From contig CP129466.1 of assembly GCA_030583605.1 (NCBI GenBank), positions 937,001 to 1,001,000 of the forward strand: DNA of 64,000 nt. Direction: 5' to 3'. The DNA comes from Gammaproteobacteria bacterium (GTDB lineage: Bacteria; Pseudomonadota; Gammaproteobacteria; Steroidobacterales; GCA-2729495). Shown piece by piece: positions 54,638-62,758 of the stretch. The notes under the pieces were generated by a model, which saw nothing but the letters and a program-made list of their open reading frames with translations, was not told the origin of the DNA and ran no database searches. Position 1 is the first letter of the stretch. Each line of letters opens with the position of its first letter. A program made the position numbers and the translations under genes.

Positions 54638-55834
54638 TTACCGCCGTCGTTCCGGTTTGCCGTCCGCGCGCGGGCCGGTCAGGATCGGCCAGTACACCCA
54701 CAGGAATAATCCATAGGCGGCGATCCAGCCCGTGGCCGCCACATCGATCAGCGACAGATAAGCGCCAACCGGGCTGAGGATACGCACCAGCACGGCGGCG
54801 TTGAGTGCGACGTAGGCCGCCACCGTCAGAGGCGCGGCCGTCAGCGCACGACCCGTGTGGCCGAGCGACACGCGGGTCGTGACGGCGAGCACCATGACAC
54901 CGACGCAGCCCATGGTCAGGGCATGGAGCGCGGCGGACCGGGGCATCGGCAGGCCGAGGTAGGTGAGGGCGAGCAGCAGGAAACCGATGGGCAGCCACGC
55001 ATAGGCAACGTGCAGTATGCCAACGAGTGGTTCTGCCCGGGCCGCCATGCCCCGCCAGCCGGCCAGGCGGGAGGCGTGCAGGACACTGGTGGCGAGCGCC
55101 AGTCCGGCCACTGCGACCGGCGGAATGCCGACACCGTTCACGGCCAGCGTATCGGCGATGCCCGCCGCAGCCATGACCGCGAGCAGCGTGCGCTCGATCC
55201 AGGGACGTCCCACCGGCAGGTCCTTTCCTCCGTTGCTGCGCAGCCAGTTGGCGGTAAAGCTGGGGATGATGCGGCCGCCGATCAGGGTGATGAGCAGCAG
55301 CAGCAGGTACGCGCTCAGCGTGATGGCGACTGCGTCGGCCCCGGGCCAGATCGCAGCGCGCCCAAGGTGAAAGAGCAGGTTGAGACAGGCGAACAGCGCC
55401 ATCGCCGCGGCGATCCCGAAGTTCCTGCGGCTGGCGCCCCCGAGGATTTCCCGGGCGGCAAGGGCTGCGAAGAGCAGCGGGAACAGCATGTCGGCCACTG
55501 CAACGGCCGCGTCGGGCAGTTGTACGCCGGGCGCCATCGCCAGGCGGCCGGCGAGCCAGGTCATCACGAGCGCCCCGAGCAACGGCCCGGACAGCGCTGG
55601 CCGGTTGGTCCAGGTCGCGACCGCGGTCATCAGGAACCCGGCGACGATGGCCAGCCCGAAACCAAACAGCATTTCGTGGGCGTGCCACAGGACGGGATCC
55701 GGTGAGGCCTGTGCCCATGTCCCGCCGTGGAGCGATACGATCCAGAGTATGAGGGCCACGATGCTGAACAGGGCCCCGAGGAGAAAAAACGGGCGGAATG
55801 CGTAGTTGAGAATCGTCCAGGGGTGTCCGGTCAT
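54638..55834 (-). CDS. nnrS: NnrS-family membrane protein
   Basis: A 398-residue protein with about twelve membrane helices, beginning FRPFFLLGALFSIVALILWI after the initial TGHPWTILNYA. Conserved NnrS pieces are HAHEMLFGFGLAIVAGFLMTA, LIGGRIIPSFTANWL and AALHALTMGCVGVMVLAVTTRVSLGHTGR (core HALTMG...SLGHTGR), whose histidines bind haem and copper. NnrS protects against nitric oxide and iron nitrosyl stress. No nitric-oxide reductase or NnrR gene is nearby. ATG at 55834 removes the long antisense extension. Confidence 0.92.
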   Translation of the reverse strand: MTGHPWTILNYAFRPFFLLGALFSIVALILWIVSLHGGTWAQASPDPVLWHAHEMLFGFGLAIVAGFLMTAVATWTNRPALSGPLLGALVMTWLAGRLAMAPGVQLPDAAVAVADMLFPLLFAALAAREILGGASRRNFGIAAAMALFACLNLLFHLGRAAIWPGADAVAITLSAYLLLLLITLIGGRIIPSFTANWLRSNGGKDLPVGRPWIERTLLAVMAAAGIADTLAVNGVGIPPVAVAGLALATSVLHASRLAGWRGMAARAEPLVGILHVAYAWLPIGFLLLALTYLGLPMPRSAALHALTMGCVGVMVLAVTTRVSLGHTGRALTAAPLTVAAYVALNAAVLVRILSPVGAYLSLIDVAATGWIAAYGLFLWVYWPILTGPRADGKPERRR

Positions 55835-55999
55835 GATTACTGCGCCTGCACTCGAGAGCCCGCGCATGTTACCCCGCACCGCCGACGAACGACATCTGCG
55901 GCTTTCCGCCATCCACGACACATGCTGGCTTGCAACGGCTGCAGATTCCACTAGGCTGTGCCGCCACAGCCCCGCCCGGCGCGGGCTCCGGGAGCCTCG

Positions 56000-56725
56000 A
56001 TGTACAAGCGGCTGCACTTCCAGATCGCCGCTCAGCCGGACCTGGTTACCTGCGGGCCGACCTGCCTGCATGGTATCTACCGCTACTTCGGTGATGACAT
56101 CAGTCTCGGGGAAGTGATCGGCGGCGTCGACATGCTCGCGGAGGGTGGCGGCACGCTCGATGTATTCCTGGCCAATCATGCCCTGAGCCGCGGCTACCGC
56201 GCGACGCTGCACACCTACAACCTCTACATGTTCGATCCCACCTGGGTGCACCTGCCGGTGCCTGAGCTGATCGCGCGCCTGCATGCGCAGGCGGAGGCGA
56301 AGGAGGATCCGAAACTTCGCACCGCCACTGCCGGCTACGTGCGATTCCTGGAACTCGGCGGCCGGCTGCGCTTCGAGGAACTGCGTCCGGCGCTGTTCCG
56401 GCGCTTCCTCGGCCGGGGTATCCCCATCATGACGGGGCTCTCGGCAACCTATCTCTACCAGTCGCGCCGCGAGATCCCCGACACGAGCACACCAGATGAC
56501 ATCCGCGGCGTGCCGGCCGGTCACTTCGTGGTGTTGTCGGGCTATGACCGCGCGACGAAGCTGGTCGATGTCGCCGACCCTTACGAATGGAATCCATTGA
56601 GCGGTCAGCGGTATTACTCGGTGGACCTGCACCGGCTCGTCGGTGCGGTGCTTCTTGGCAGTCTTACCTATGACGCGAACCTGCTGGTGATCGAAGTGCC
56701 GAGGCGGCTGCGATGGCGACGCTGA
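56000..56725 (+). CDS. C39-like cysteine peptidase of an amide-ligase operon
   Basis: A 241-residue papain-fold protein with the C39-type active site: Cys18 in LVTCGPTCLHGIYRYF, His175 in AGHFVVLSGYD and Asp193 in DVADPYEW. There is no transporter domain and no signal peptide, so it acts in the cytoplasm. GGGAG six bases before ATG 56000 fixes the start. It overlaps the RLAN/ATP-grasp gene by 13 bases, and a GCS2 ligase gene follows. The peptidase may trim or remove a peptide product made by the two ligases. The biological substrate is not known. Confidence 0.82.
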   Translation: MYKRLHFQIAAQPDLVTCGPTCLHGIYRYFGDDISLGEVIGGVDMLAEGGGTLDVFLANHALSRGYRATLHTYNLYMFDPTWVHLPVPELIARLHAQAEAKEDPKLRTATAGYVRFLELGGRLRFEELRPALFRRFLGRGIPIMTGLSATYLYQSRREIPDTSTPDDIRGVPAGHFVVLSGYDRATKLVDVADPYEWNPLSGQRYYSVDLHRLVGAVLLGSLTYDANLLVIEVPRRLRWRR

Positions 56726-58176
56726 TCGTTGTCGACGAGCCGCGGGACTGGCCGCTGCAGATCCCGTCCGCTGAAGTAGTGGCGGCGCGCTCCTATCTCA
56801 CCGATGGGCGTTTCAGCGGGCTGCGTCGACCGCGTGTCTACAATCTCTGCGAGTCCTACGCCTACCAGGCCACCGGCTATTACGTGTCCCTGCTGGCCGC
56901 GGCGCGCGGGCACCGTCCGCTTCCCGATGTCCTGACCATGCAGGACATCAAGTCTCCGGCGCTCATTCGCCCGACCGAAGAGCTCGAGGAACTCATGCAG
57001 AAGGCGCTGCAGGAGCGCAACGAGGAGCGCTTCGACCTGAGCGTCTACTTCGGCCATCACCCGGAACCGCGTTTCCAGCGCCTGGCCCAGGCGCTGTTCA
57101 ACGTTTTTCCGGTGCCCCTGCTGCGGGCGAGTTTCCTGCGCCGGCCGAAGTGGCGGCTGCAGGGGCTGCGGCCGATTCCGGTGGGCGATATTCCGGCGGA
57201 GCAGCGCGAGTTCCTGCGCGGCGCCATCGAACAGCACTTCGCGCGCCGCATGCCCGCGCCCAAGGCGCCGGCAGTACGCTACGAGCTTGCCATCCTGGTG
57301 AATGCGGCCGATCGTTCGCCACCGTCCGACCCGCCGGCCATACGCCGGTTCGAGCGGGCGGCCGAGGCGCACGGCTTCGAGGTCGAGGTGATCGGGCCGG
57401 ACGATTTCGGACGCCTCGCCGAATTCGACGCGCTGTTCATCCGCGAAACGACCCAGGTCAATCACCACACCTACCGGTTTGCGAGCCGTGCGCGTAACGA
57501 AGGGTTGATCGTGATCGACGACCCCGACTCGATCGTGCGCTGTGCGAACAAGGTCTATCTCGCTGAGTTGATGACCAGGCTGGGCATTCCGATGCCGAAG
57601 ACCCTGATCGTCCACCGTAACAACATCGATCGCGTCGAGGCCGAGCTCGGTTTGCCCTGCGTGCTGAAGAAGCCCGACAGCAGCTTCTCCCAGGGCGTGG
57701 TGAAAGTTCAGGATCCGGTCGCCTTGCGGCTTGCGCTGAGACAGTTGCTCGAGCGCAGCGATCTTGTGATCGCGCAGGAATACCTGCCCACTCCATTCGA
57801 CTGGCGGGTCGGAGTCCTGGATCGCAAACCGCTGTACGTGTGCCGCTATTACATGGCGCGCAACCACTGGCAGATCTACAAGCAGCAGGCCGGCGGCAGG
57901 CTCACCGGCGGGCGCTGGGACACGCTGCGGGTCGACGAGGCCCCGCCCGCCGTAGTGGAACTCGGGATGCGCGCGGCCGACGCCATCGGCGACGGCTTCT
58001 ACGGCGTCGATATCAAGGAAGTGGACGGCCGGTGTCTCGTGATGGAGGTCAACGACAATCCGAGCGTCGAGCGCAGCGTGGAGGACCAGGTGCTCGGTGA
58101 CGCGCTCTATGAAGCGGTAATGCGGGTGTTCCGGACGCGGCTCGAGCTGGCGCGAGTCAGCGGGAATGGCCGCTGA
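56713..58176 (+). CDS. RimK-like ATP-grasp ligase with RLAN N-terminal domain
   Basis: A 487-residue protein in two parts. Residues 1-about 200 match the RimK-like ATP-grasp N-terminal (RLAN) region (RPRVYNLCESYAYQATGYYVSLLA, partly quoted). Residues about 210-480 form a RimK-type ATP-grasp module: FIRETTQVNHHTYRFA, PCVLKKPDSSFSQGVVKV with the nucleotide Lys, DWRVGVLDRKPLYVCRYYM and the metal site YGVDIKEVDGRCLVMEVNDNPS. It should form amide bonds between an amino acid and a carboxylate using ATP. It overlaps the peptidase gene and precedes the GCS2 gene by 15 bases. Confidence 0.9.
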   Translation: MATLIVVDEPRDWPLQIPSAEVVAARSYLTDGRFSGLRRPRVYNLCESYAYQATGYYVSLLAAARGHRPLPDVLTMQDIKSPALIRPTEELEELMQKALQERNEERFDLSVYFGHHPEPRFQRLAQALFNVFPVPLLRASFLRRPKWRLQGLRPIPVGDIPAEQREFLRGAIEQHFARRMPAPKAPAVRYELAILVNAADRSPPSDPPAIRRFERAAEAHGFEVEVIGPDDFGRLAEFDALFIRETTQVNHHTYRFASRARNEGLIVIDDPDSIVRCANKVYLAELMTRLGIPMPKTLIVHRNNIDRVEAELGLPCVLKKPDSSFSQGVVKVQDPVALRLALRQLLERSDLVIAQEYLPTPFDWRVGVLDRKPLYVCRYYMARNHWQIYKQQAGGRLTGGRWDTLRVDEAPPAVVELGMRAADAIGDGFYGVDIKEVDGRCLVMEVNDNPSVERSVEDQVLGDALYEAVMRVFRTRLELARVSGNGR

Positions 58177-58191
58177 GGGGCCGCCCAGGTC

Positions 58192-59430
58192 GTGCTGCGG
58201 CTCTTCCAGGGGTTTGGTATCGAGCTCGAGTACATGCTCGTGGATGCGGCGACGCTCGATGTCGCGGCGCAGGCCGACTGGTTGCTTGCCGAGGCAGCCG
58301 GCACGATCACCGGCGAGTATTCGAGCGGACCGCTCGCCTGGAACAACGAGCTGGCGCTCCATGTGATCGAGTTCAAGCTGGCGGAGCCAAGCTCCACGCT
58401 GGCTGGAGTGGCGGCACTGTTCCAGGCGGACATCGGCACGGCGAACGCCTTGCTGGCGCGCCGCGCCATGCGCCTGATGCCCGGCGGCATGCACCCGTGG
58501 ATGGACCCGGCGGGAGAGTTGCACCTGTGGCCGCACGACAATCGCGAGGTGTACGCCGCGTTTGACCGGATCTTCTCCTGCAAGGGCCACGGCTGGGCGA
58601 ACCTGCAGAGCATGCACCTGAACCTGCCCTTCGAAGGCGAGGCCGAGTTCGGCCGGCTGCACGCCGCGATACGTTTTCTGTTGCCGATCCTGCCCGGGCT
58701 GGCGGCCAGTTCACCGGTGATGGACGGACAGCTGACCCGCTGTGCGGACAATCGGCTGGCGGTTTATGCGACCAATTGTGTGCGCATCCCGTCAGTAACC
58801 GGATCGCTCGTGCCCGAGGCGGTGTTCGGTATCGACGCCTACCGCAGGGAGGTCCTCGGACGGATCCAGGGCGATCTCGTGGCCCACGATCCTGAGGGTG
58901 TGCTCGATGCGGAATGGGTCAATGCGCGCGGAGCGATTCCGCGGTTCGAGCGCATGGCGATCGAGATCCGCGTGCTCGACGTCCAGGAATGCCCGATGAT
59001 GGACCTTGCCTATGCGAGCCTGATCGTTGCAGCCTTGCGCGCGCTATGCGCCGAATCCTGGGCCGATCACGCTGCGCTTGCCGGCTGGCGCACGGAAGAT
59101 CTCGCGCGCCTGCTCCGCGTCGCCATAGAAGGCGCCGAAACCGCCGAGATCAACGACGGGCGTTACCTGGCCGCGCTCGGCTATCGTGGCCGCCAGGCGT
59201 CCGTGGCGCAGGTTTGGGGGCACCTGGCCGATCACGCCGCGGCCAGTGGCCAGATCGAGGCCGCCGACGAACGCGCGATCGAGCACTACCTGCGTCATGG
59301 CTCGCTCGCGACCCGCATCAGCGCCGCGCTGCCGGCCGAGCCCGACCGCACGGCCCTGCAGCGGGTGTACGCAGAACTCTGCGCCTGTCTCGCCGAGGGT
59401 CGGCCGTACGCGCCGCGAATCGCCGGCTAG
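58192..59430 (+). CDS. GCS2-family carboxylate-amine ligase
   Basis: A 412-residue member of the glutamate-cysteine ligase family 2 (glutamine-synthetase-like fold). Visible are FGIELEYMLVD near the start with the metal-binding glutamates, SMHLNLPF, IEIRVLDVQECPMMDLA with the second metal-site region, and NDGRYLAALGYRG. It should activate a carboxylate with ATP and join it to an amine; gamma-glutamyl chemistry is usual in the family. GTG 58192 directly follows the ATP-grasp gene. Having two different ligases and a peptidase in one operon implies a peptide-like product. Confidence 0.88.
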   Translation: MLRLFQGFGIELEYMLVDAATLDVAAQADWLLAEAAGTITGEYSSGPLAWNNELALHVIEFKLAEPSSTLAGVAALFQADIGTANALLARRAMRLMPGGMHPWMDPAGELHLWPHDNREVYAAFDRIFSCKGHGWANLQSMHLNLPFEGEAEFGRLHAAIRFLLPILPGLAASSPVMDGQLTRCADNRLAVYATNCVRIPSVTGSLVPEAVFGIDAYRREVLGRIQGDLVAHDPEGVLDAEWVNARGAIPRFERMAIEIRVLDVQECPMMDLAYASLIVAALRALCAESWADHAALAGWRTEDLARLLRVAIEGAETAEINDGRYLAALGYRGRQASVAQVWGHLADHAAASGQIEAADERAIEHYLRHGSLATRISAALPAEPDRTALQRVYAELCACLAEGRPYAPRIAG

Positions 59431-59939
59431 GCAGACCTGCGCGAGCCGTTCGCCCGCAGCCGCAATTGGTGTGCCGGAACCCGGCGGTCATCCGTCGGCT
59501 GGTACCAGGTCGCGAACTCGCGCTCCGCGGTGCGCCAGGCGCCCAACGGGTCGGCGCTGACCACGTGGAATGAATCGAATCCGGCCCGACGCATGAAGGG
59601 CATCTGTTCCAGCAGCACCACGCCCGTGGCGCGCAGCTCACCGTGAAATCCCCATTGTTCGCGCAGCAGCCGCGCGTAATGGTAGGGGCGCCCGTCCCGA
59701 AGCGCCGGGAACTCGAGTTCGATCACGGCAAAGCAATCGAGATCGTCGGCGATCACCTCCGGGTGCTGGTCGCTGCGTAGCCGGATACCGAGCGGATCGC
59801 GCCGGATGCTGAGTTGGTGCACGTTGTCCAGCCACTGGAGGAGCCCGACGATGACGGCGCCTTTCGCAGGAATGAGCGCTGCACCGACGACATCGGTGAA
59901 GTGGTCATCGACTAACCGGCCGTGGCGGATCAGGGCCAT
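59427..59939 (-). CDS. DUF934 protein
   Basis: A 170-residue protein with the DUF934 core FPALRDGRPYHYARLLREQWGF (quoted by its part GRPYHYARLLREQWGF), GELRATGVVLLEQMPFM and RRAGFDSF. DUF934 is normally encoded next to cysI and cysH and is thought to help sulfite reduction. Here no sulfur assimilation gene is near. The 3' end overlaps the GCS2 gene by four bases, convergently. Function unproven. Confidence 0.85.
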   Translation of the reverse strand: MALIRHGRLVDDHFTDVVGAALIPAKGAVIVGLLQWLDNVHQLSIRRDPLGIRLRSDQHPEVIADDLDCFAVIELEFPALRDGRPYHYARLLREQWGFHGELRATGVVLLEQMPFMRRAGFDSFHVVSADPLGAWRTAEREFATWYQPTDDRRVPAHQLRLRANGSRRSA

Positions 59940-60144
59940 TACGCAGCCTCCCGGCCGGGGGCGACACGGTCGCGGCGGGTGAACGGCGTGAGGAAGCCGG
60001 TGCGCAGGCGATTTGCAATCGCCGTTCTGGGCGTTCTGGCCATAGGCATGCGGGCTCGTTGCGTGGCAGCCCGTGGGCCGGGCTGCGGGAAAATCACCAA
60101 GGGTCAGCTTAGCGGAGCCCCAAAGGCGTGGTTAGACGAGCTGC
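59940..60144. other. Intergenic region with hairpins
   Basis: Contains GCGATT-TGC-AATCGC (about 60007-60021) and GCAGCCCG-TGGGC-CGGGCTGC (about 60067-60087). The second, on either strand, could be a terminator stem of the minus-strand small membrane gene; the trailing tract is not T-rich. No gene was accepted. Confidence 0.4.
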
Positions 60145-60339
60145 TTAGATGGATATGTCGTCGGGCTTCGTGTCTGCCTGCGGGCCGGGTCGGCGCGCAA
60201 GTCGCCGGCGCTTGATGAGTTCCATCACCACTGGAATGAATGGCAGGGCCGCCCCGAATGCCATGATGCTCCAGTGGGTGAAGAGCCCGAGGAAGACAAG
60301 GCACAGGCCGATCGCGAGCAGCAGGGACCAGGCACCCAT
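60145..60339 (-). CDS. Small membrane protein
   Basis: A 64-residue protein starting MGAWSLLLAIGLCLVFLGL with two membrane helices (about 3-19 and 24-42) and a basic-polar tail (LIKRRRLARRPGPQADTKPDD). It lies between the ABC exporter gene and DUF934 gene on the same strand. I do not recognise a family. The start ATG at 60339 is inside a longer frame; the ribosome-binding site is weak. Confidence 0.5.
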   Translation of the reverse strand: MGAWSLLLAIGLCLVFLGLFTHWSIMAFGAALPFIPVVMELIKRRRLARRPGPQADTKPDDISI

Positions 60340-60420
60340 GTCAGGCGTCCGGCTCGCGGGTCGTGGGGGAGCAGGCAGGAGTCCTGCGGCACATCGACGC
60401 ACGTGTTCCGCGCTGCCCGC

Positions 60421-62250
60421 TCATCCGCGCGCGCGCAGCGGGTCGGCCGTGCCGGGCGACTCGGCGGCAGTCGCCTCGCCGAACTGCAGCTCCGCGAGTC
60501 GCGCGTATAGCGGATCGCGTCCGACCAGTTCCTCGTGCGTCCCGATGTCGACGATTCTGCCCCGATCCATCACGACAATCCGGTCGGCCTTGAGCACGGT
60601 CGCCAGCCGGTGGGCGATGATGATCGTAGTGCGGCCGTGCATGAGATGGTCGAGTGCGGTCTGCACCTGCCGTTCGTTTTCCGAGTCGAGCGAGCTGGTC
60701 GCCTCGTCGAGGAGCAGGATCGGCGGGTTGCGCAGAATTGCGCGCGCAATTGCAATGCGCTGGCGCTGCCCTCCGGAAAGTCGCGTGCCACGCTCGCCGA
60801 GAAACGTGTCGTAGCCCTGCGGTAATTCGCCTATGAAGCCGTCTGCCACGGCGGAGCGGGCCGCCGCCCGCATCTCGTCTTCATCTGCGCCGGGCCTGCC
60901 GAAACGGATGTTTTCGCGTGCAGTGGCTCCGAAGATCACCGTCTCCTGGGGCACCAGGCCGATGCGTGCGCGCACATCCTGCGGGCTCGCCCGCGCGATA
61001 TCCGCGCCGTCGATCAGTATGCGTCCCGCCTGCGGGTCGTAGAAACGCTGCAGCAGCTGGAAGGTGGTGCTCTTGCCGGCGCCGGACGGCCCGACGAAGG
61101 CCACACGCTCCCCCGGCCGGATGTCGAGGTGGAAGTTGTCGAGGGCCTTTTGTCCGGGGCGCGAGGGGTAACTGAAGCTCACGTGCTCGAAGCGTATGCG
61201 TCCTGCGCCCGGGGAAGGCATTGGCACCGGATCTGCCGGCGCTTTTATCCCCGGAGTGGTGCCGAGCAGTTCCACGATGCGTTCCATGGCGCCCGATGCA
61301 CGCTGCACCTCGCCCCACATCTCGGTCAGGGATCCTGCCGAGGTGGCCGTGAACATGGCATAGAGCAGGAACTGACCGAGTTCGCCGTAGCTCATGGTGC
61401 CGGCCAGGACGGAGCGTGCACCGATCCAGATCACGAAGGTGATGCCGCCGAATACACACACGAACGTCACGAAGGTCATCACTGCGCGCACGCGCGTACG
61501 GCTGATCGCCGTGGCGAAGCTCGCCTCGACCGCCTCGTGAAAGCGGCGCGTCAGTACCGGCTCGGCCGTGAACGCCTGGACGATCTGCACCGCGTTCAGC
61601 GATTCGGCGGCCATGGCGCTGGTGTCGGCGATGCGGTCCTGCGAGGCACGCGAGAGTCGACGTACGCGCCGGCCGATCAACACGATCGGCAGGATCACCG
61701 AGGGAATGAACAACACGATCATTCCCATGAGCTCGAGGTTGGTCACCGCCAGCATCACCAGCGCGCCGGGCAACTGCAGCAGAGAGCGCAGGACCAGCGA
61801 AAAACCGACGCCTGCGATCGACTGGATGAGCGTCGTATCGGCCGTCAGGCGGGACAGCACCTCGCCGGTGCGCGTGACCTCGAAGAAGGCCGGATCCATG
61901 CGGATCACGTGGGAATAGACGGCATCGCGCACGTCCGCGACCACGCGCTCGCCGATCCATGCGATCAGGTAGTAGCGCAGCGAGGCGAATGCGCAGAAGA
62001 CGACAATCAGCAGGCCGAACAGCAGGAAATAACGGTTGATGGTCGCCCCGCTGCCGGAGGCGAAGCCGTGATCGATCACGAAGCGCGCTGCCACCGGCAG
62101 CGAGAGCAGCAGCGCGGACGCCATGAGCAGAGCCGCGACCGCAAGCAACAGCATGCCGCGGTACGGGCGCAGAAACGGCGCGAGATGCAGCAGCGGCCTG
62201 AGCGAACGGCCCTTCGGCCGGTTCCGGGCTTCGTCCTCCGGGGTTGCCAT
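60421..62250 (-). CDS. MsbA/ABCB-type lipid or drug exporter
   Basis: A 609-residue half-transporter with fused membrane and ATPase domains. Six helices occupy about 28-320. The ATPase domain has Walker A VGPSGAGKST, signature LSGGQRQRIAIARA, Walker B PPILLLDEATSSLD and the switch His in IIIAHRL. It resembles the ABCB group that includes MsbA and drug exporters; no lpxK or other lipid A gene is next to it, so the substrate is undetermined. It ends 81 bases before the small membrane gene. Confidence 0.92.
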   Translation of the reverse strand: MATPEDEARNRPKGRSLRPLLHLAPFLRPYRGMLLLAVAALLMASALLLSLPVAARFVIDHGFASGSGATINRYFLLFGLLIVVFCAFASLRYYLIAWIGERVVADVRDAVYSHVIRMDPAFFEVTRTGEVLSRLTADTTLIQSIAGVGFSLVLRSLLQLPGALVMLAVTNLELMGMIVLFIPSVILPIVLIGRRVRRLSRASQDRIADTSAMAAESLNAVQIVQAFTAEPVLTRRFHEAVEASFATAISRTRVRAVMTFVTFVCVFGGITFVIWIGARSVLAGTMSYGELGQFLLYAMFTATSAGSLTEMWGEVQRASGAMERIVELLGTTPGIKAPADPVPMPSPGAGRIRFEHVSFSYPSRPGQKALDNFHLDIRPGERVAFVGPSGAGKSTTFQLLQRFYDPQAGRILIDGADIARASPQDVRARIGLVPQETVIFGATARENIRFGRPGADEDEMRAAARSAVADGFIGELPQGYDTFLGERGTRLSGGQRQRIAIARAILRNPPILLLDEATSSLDSENERQVQTALDHLMHGRTTIIIAHRLATVLKADRIVVMDRGRIVDIGTHEELVGRDPLYARLAELQFGEATAAESPGTADPLRARG

Positions 62251-62351
62251 GACGTCAATCTACCCTATCGGCAACGCGCAGCGGCGGCGGGGCACCGGCT
62301 TTCCGGTCCGTGCTTCGGCAGTTGCGGGACGGCAGTCTGCCGCCAGGCCAG

Positions 62352-62702
62352 TCAACCGGCGGCGGTGCCGACGCTGTAGGTCATCGACAGGTAACGACGG
62401 AGGTGAGCGTCATTCACAATGAACCGCCGACCGTTCGCCTCACGGACCTCGAGCGAGGTGTCGAGGATCCTCCGGCCGTCGGCCAGGATCAGCACCGGAC
62501 AACCCTGGTTTGCTTCGCCGAGTTCCGCCACGATCGCGCCGCGTGGTTTGTCGAATTCGACGTACTGCACGTCGAGTTTGTGTCGCAGCTTCGGGTAGTA
62601 GGAGAGCATGCCCTCGACCAGGGCGCATTCCGGGCAGTAGAACGGGCCTTCGCTGCCCTTGTGAAAATCCGGTTTCAGCAGGAAAAGGCGGTCCTTCGTC
62701 AT
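62352..62702 (-). CDS. DUF3088 thioredoxin-fold protein
   Basis: A 116-residue protein beginning MTKDRLFLLKPDFHKGSEGP and containing FYCPECALVEGML, a CxxC redox motif in a thioredoxin-like setting, then VQYVEFDKPR and GCPVLILADGRR. This is the DUF3088 family, of unproven function, probably a glutaredoxin-like redox protein. It lies between the exporter and typA. Confidence 0.85.
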   Translation of the reverse strand: MTKDRLFLLKPDFHKGSEGPFYCPECALVEGMLSYYPKLRHKLDVQYVEFDKPRGAIVAELGEANQGCPVLILADGRRILDTSLEVREANGRRFIVNDAHLRRYLSMTYSVGTAAG

Positions 62703-62758
62703 GGAGTTACCCTCCGTTTCGTCAGGTTCCAGTCACGCGATGAGTGTGATGCCGGGCG

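Noticed and set aside
55835-56632. N-terminal extension of the nnrS frame
   Set aside because: The frame stays open upstream only because it is antisense to the C39-like peptidase gene; the ATG at 55834 begins the normal NnrS N-terminus.
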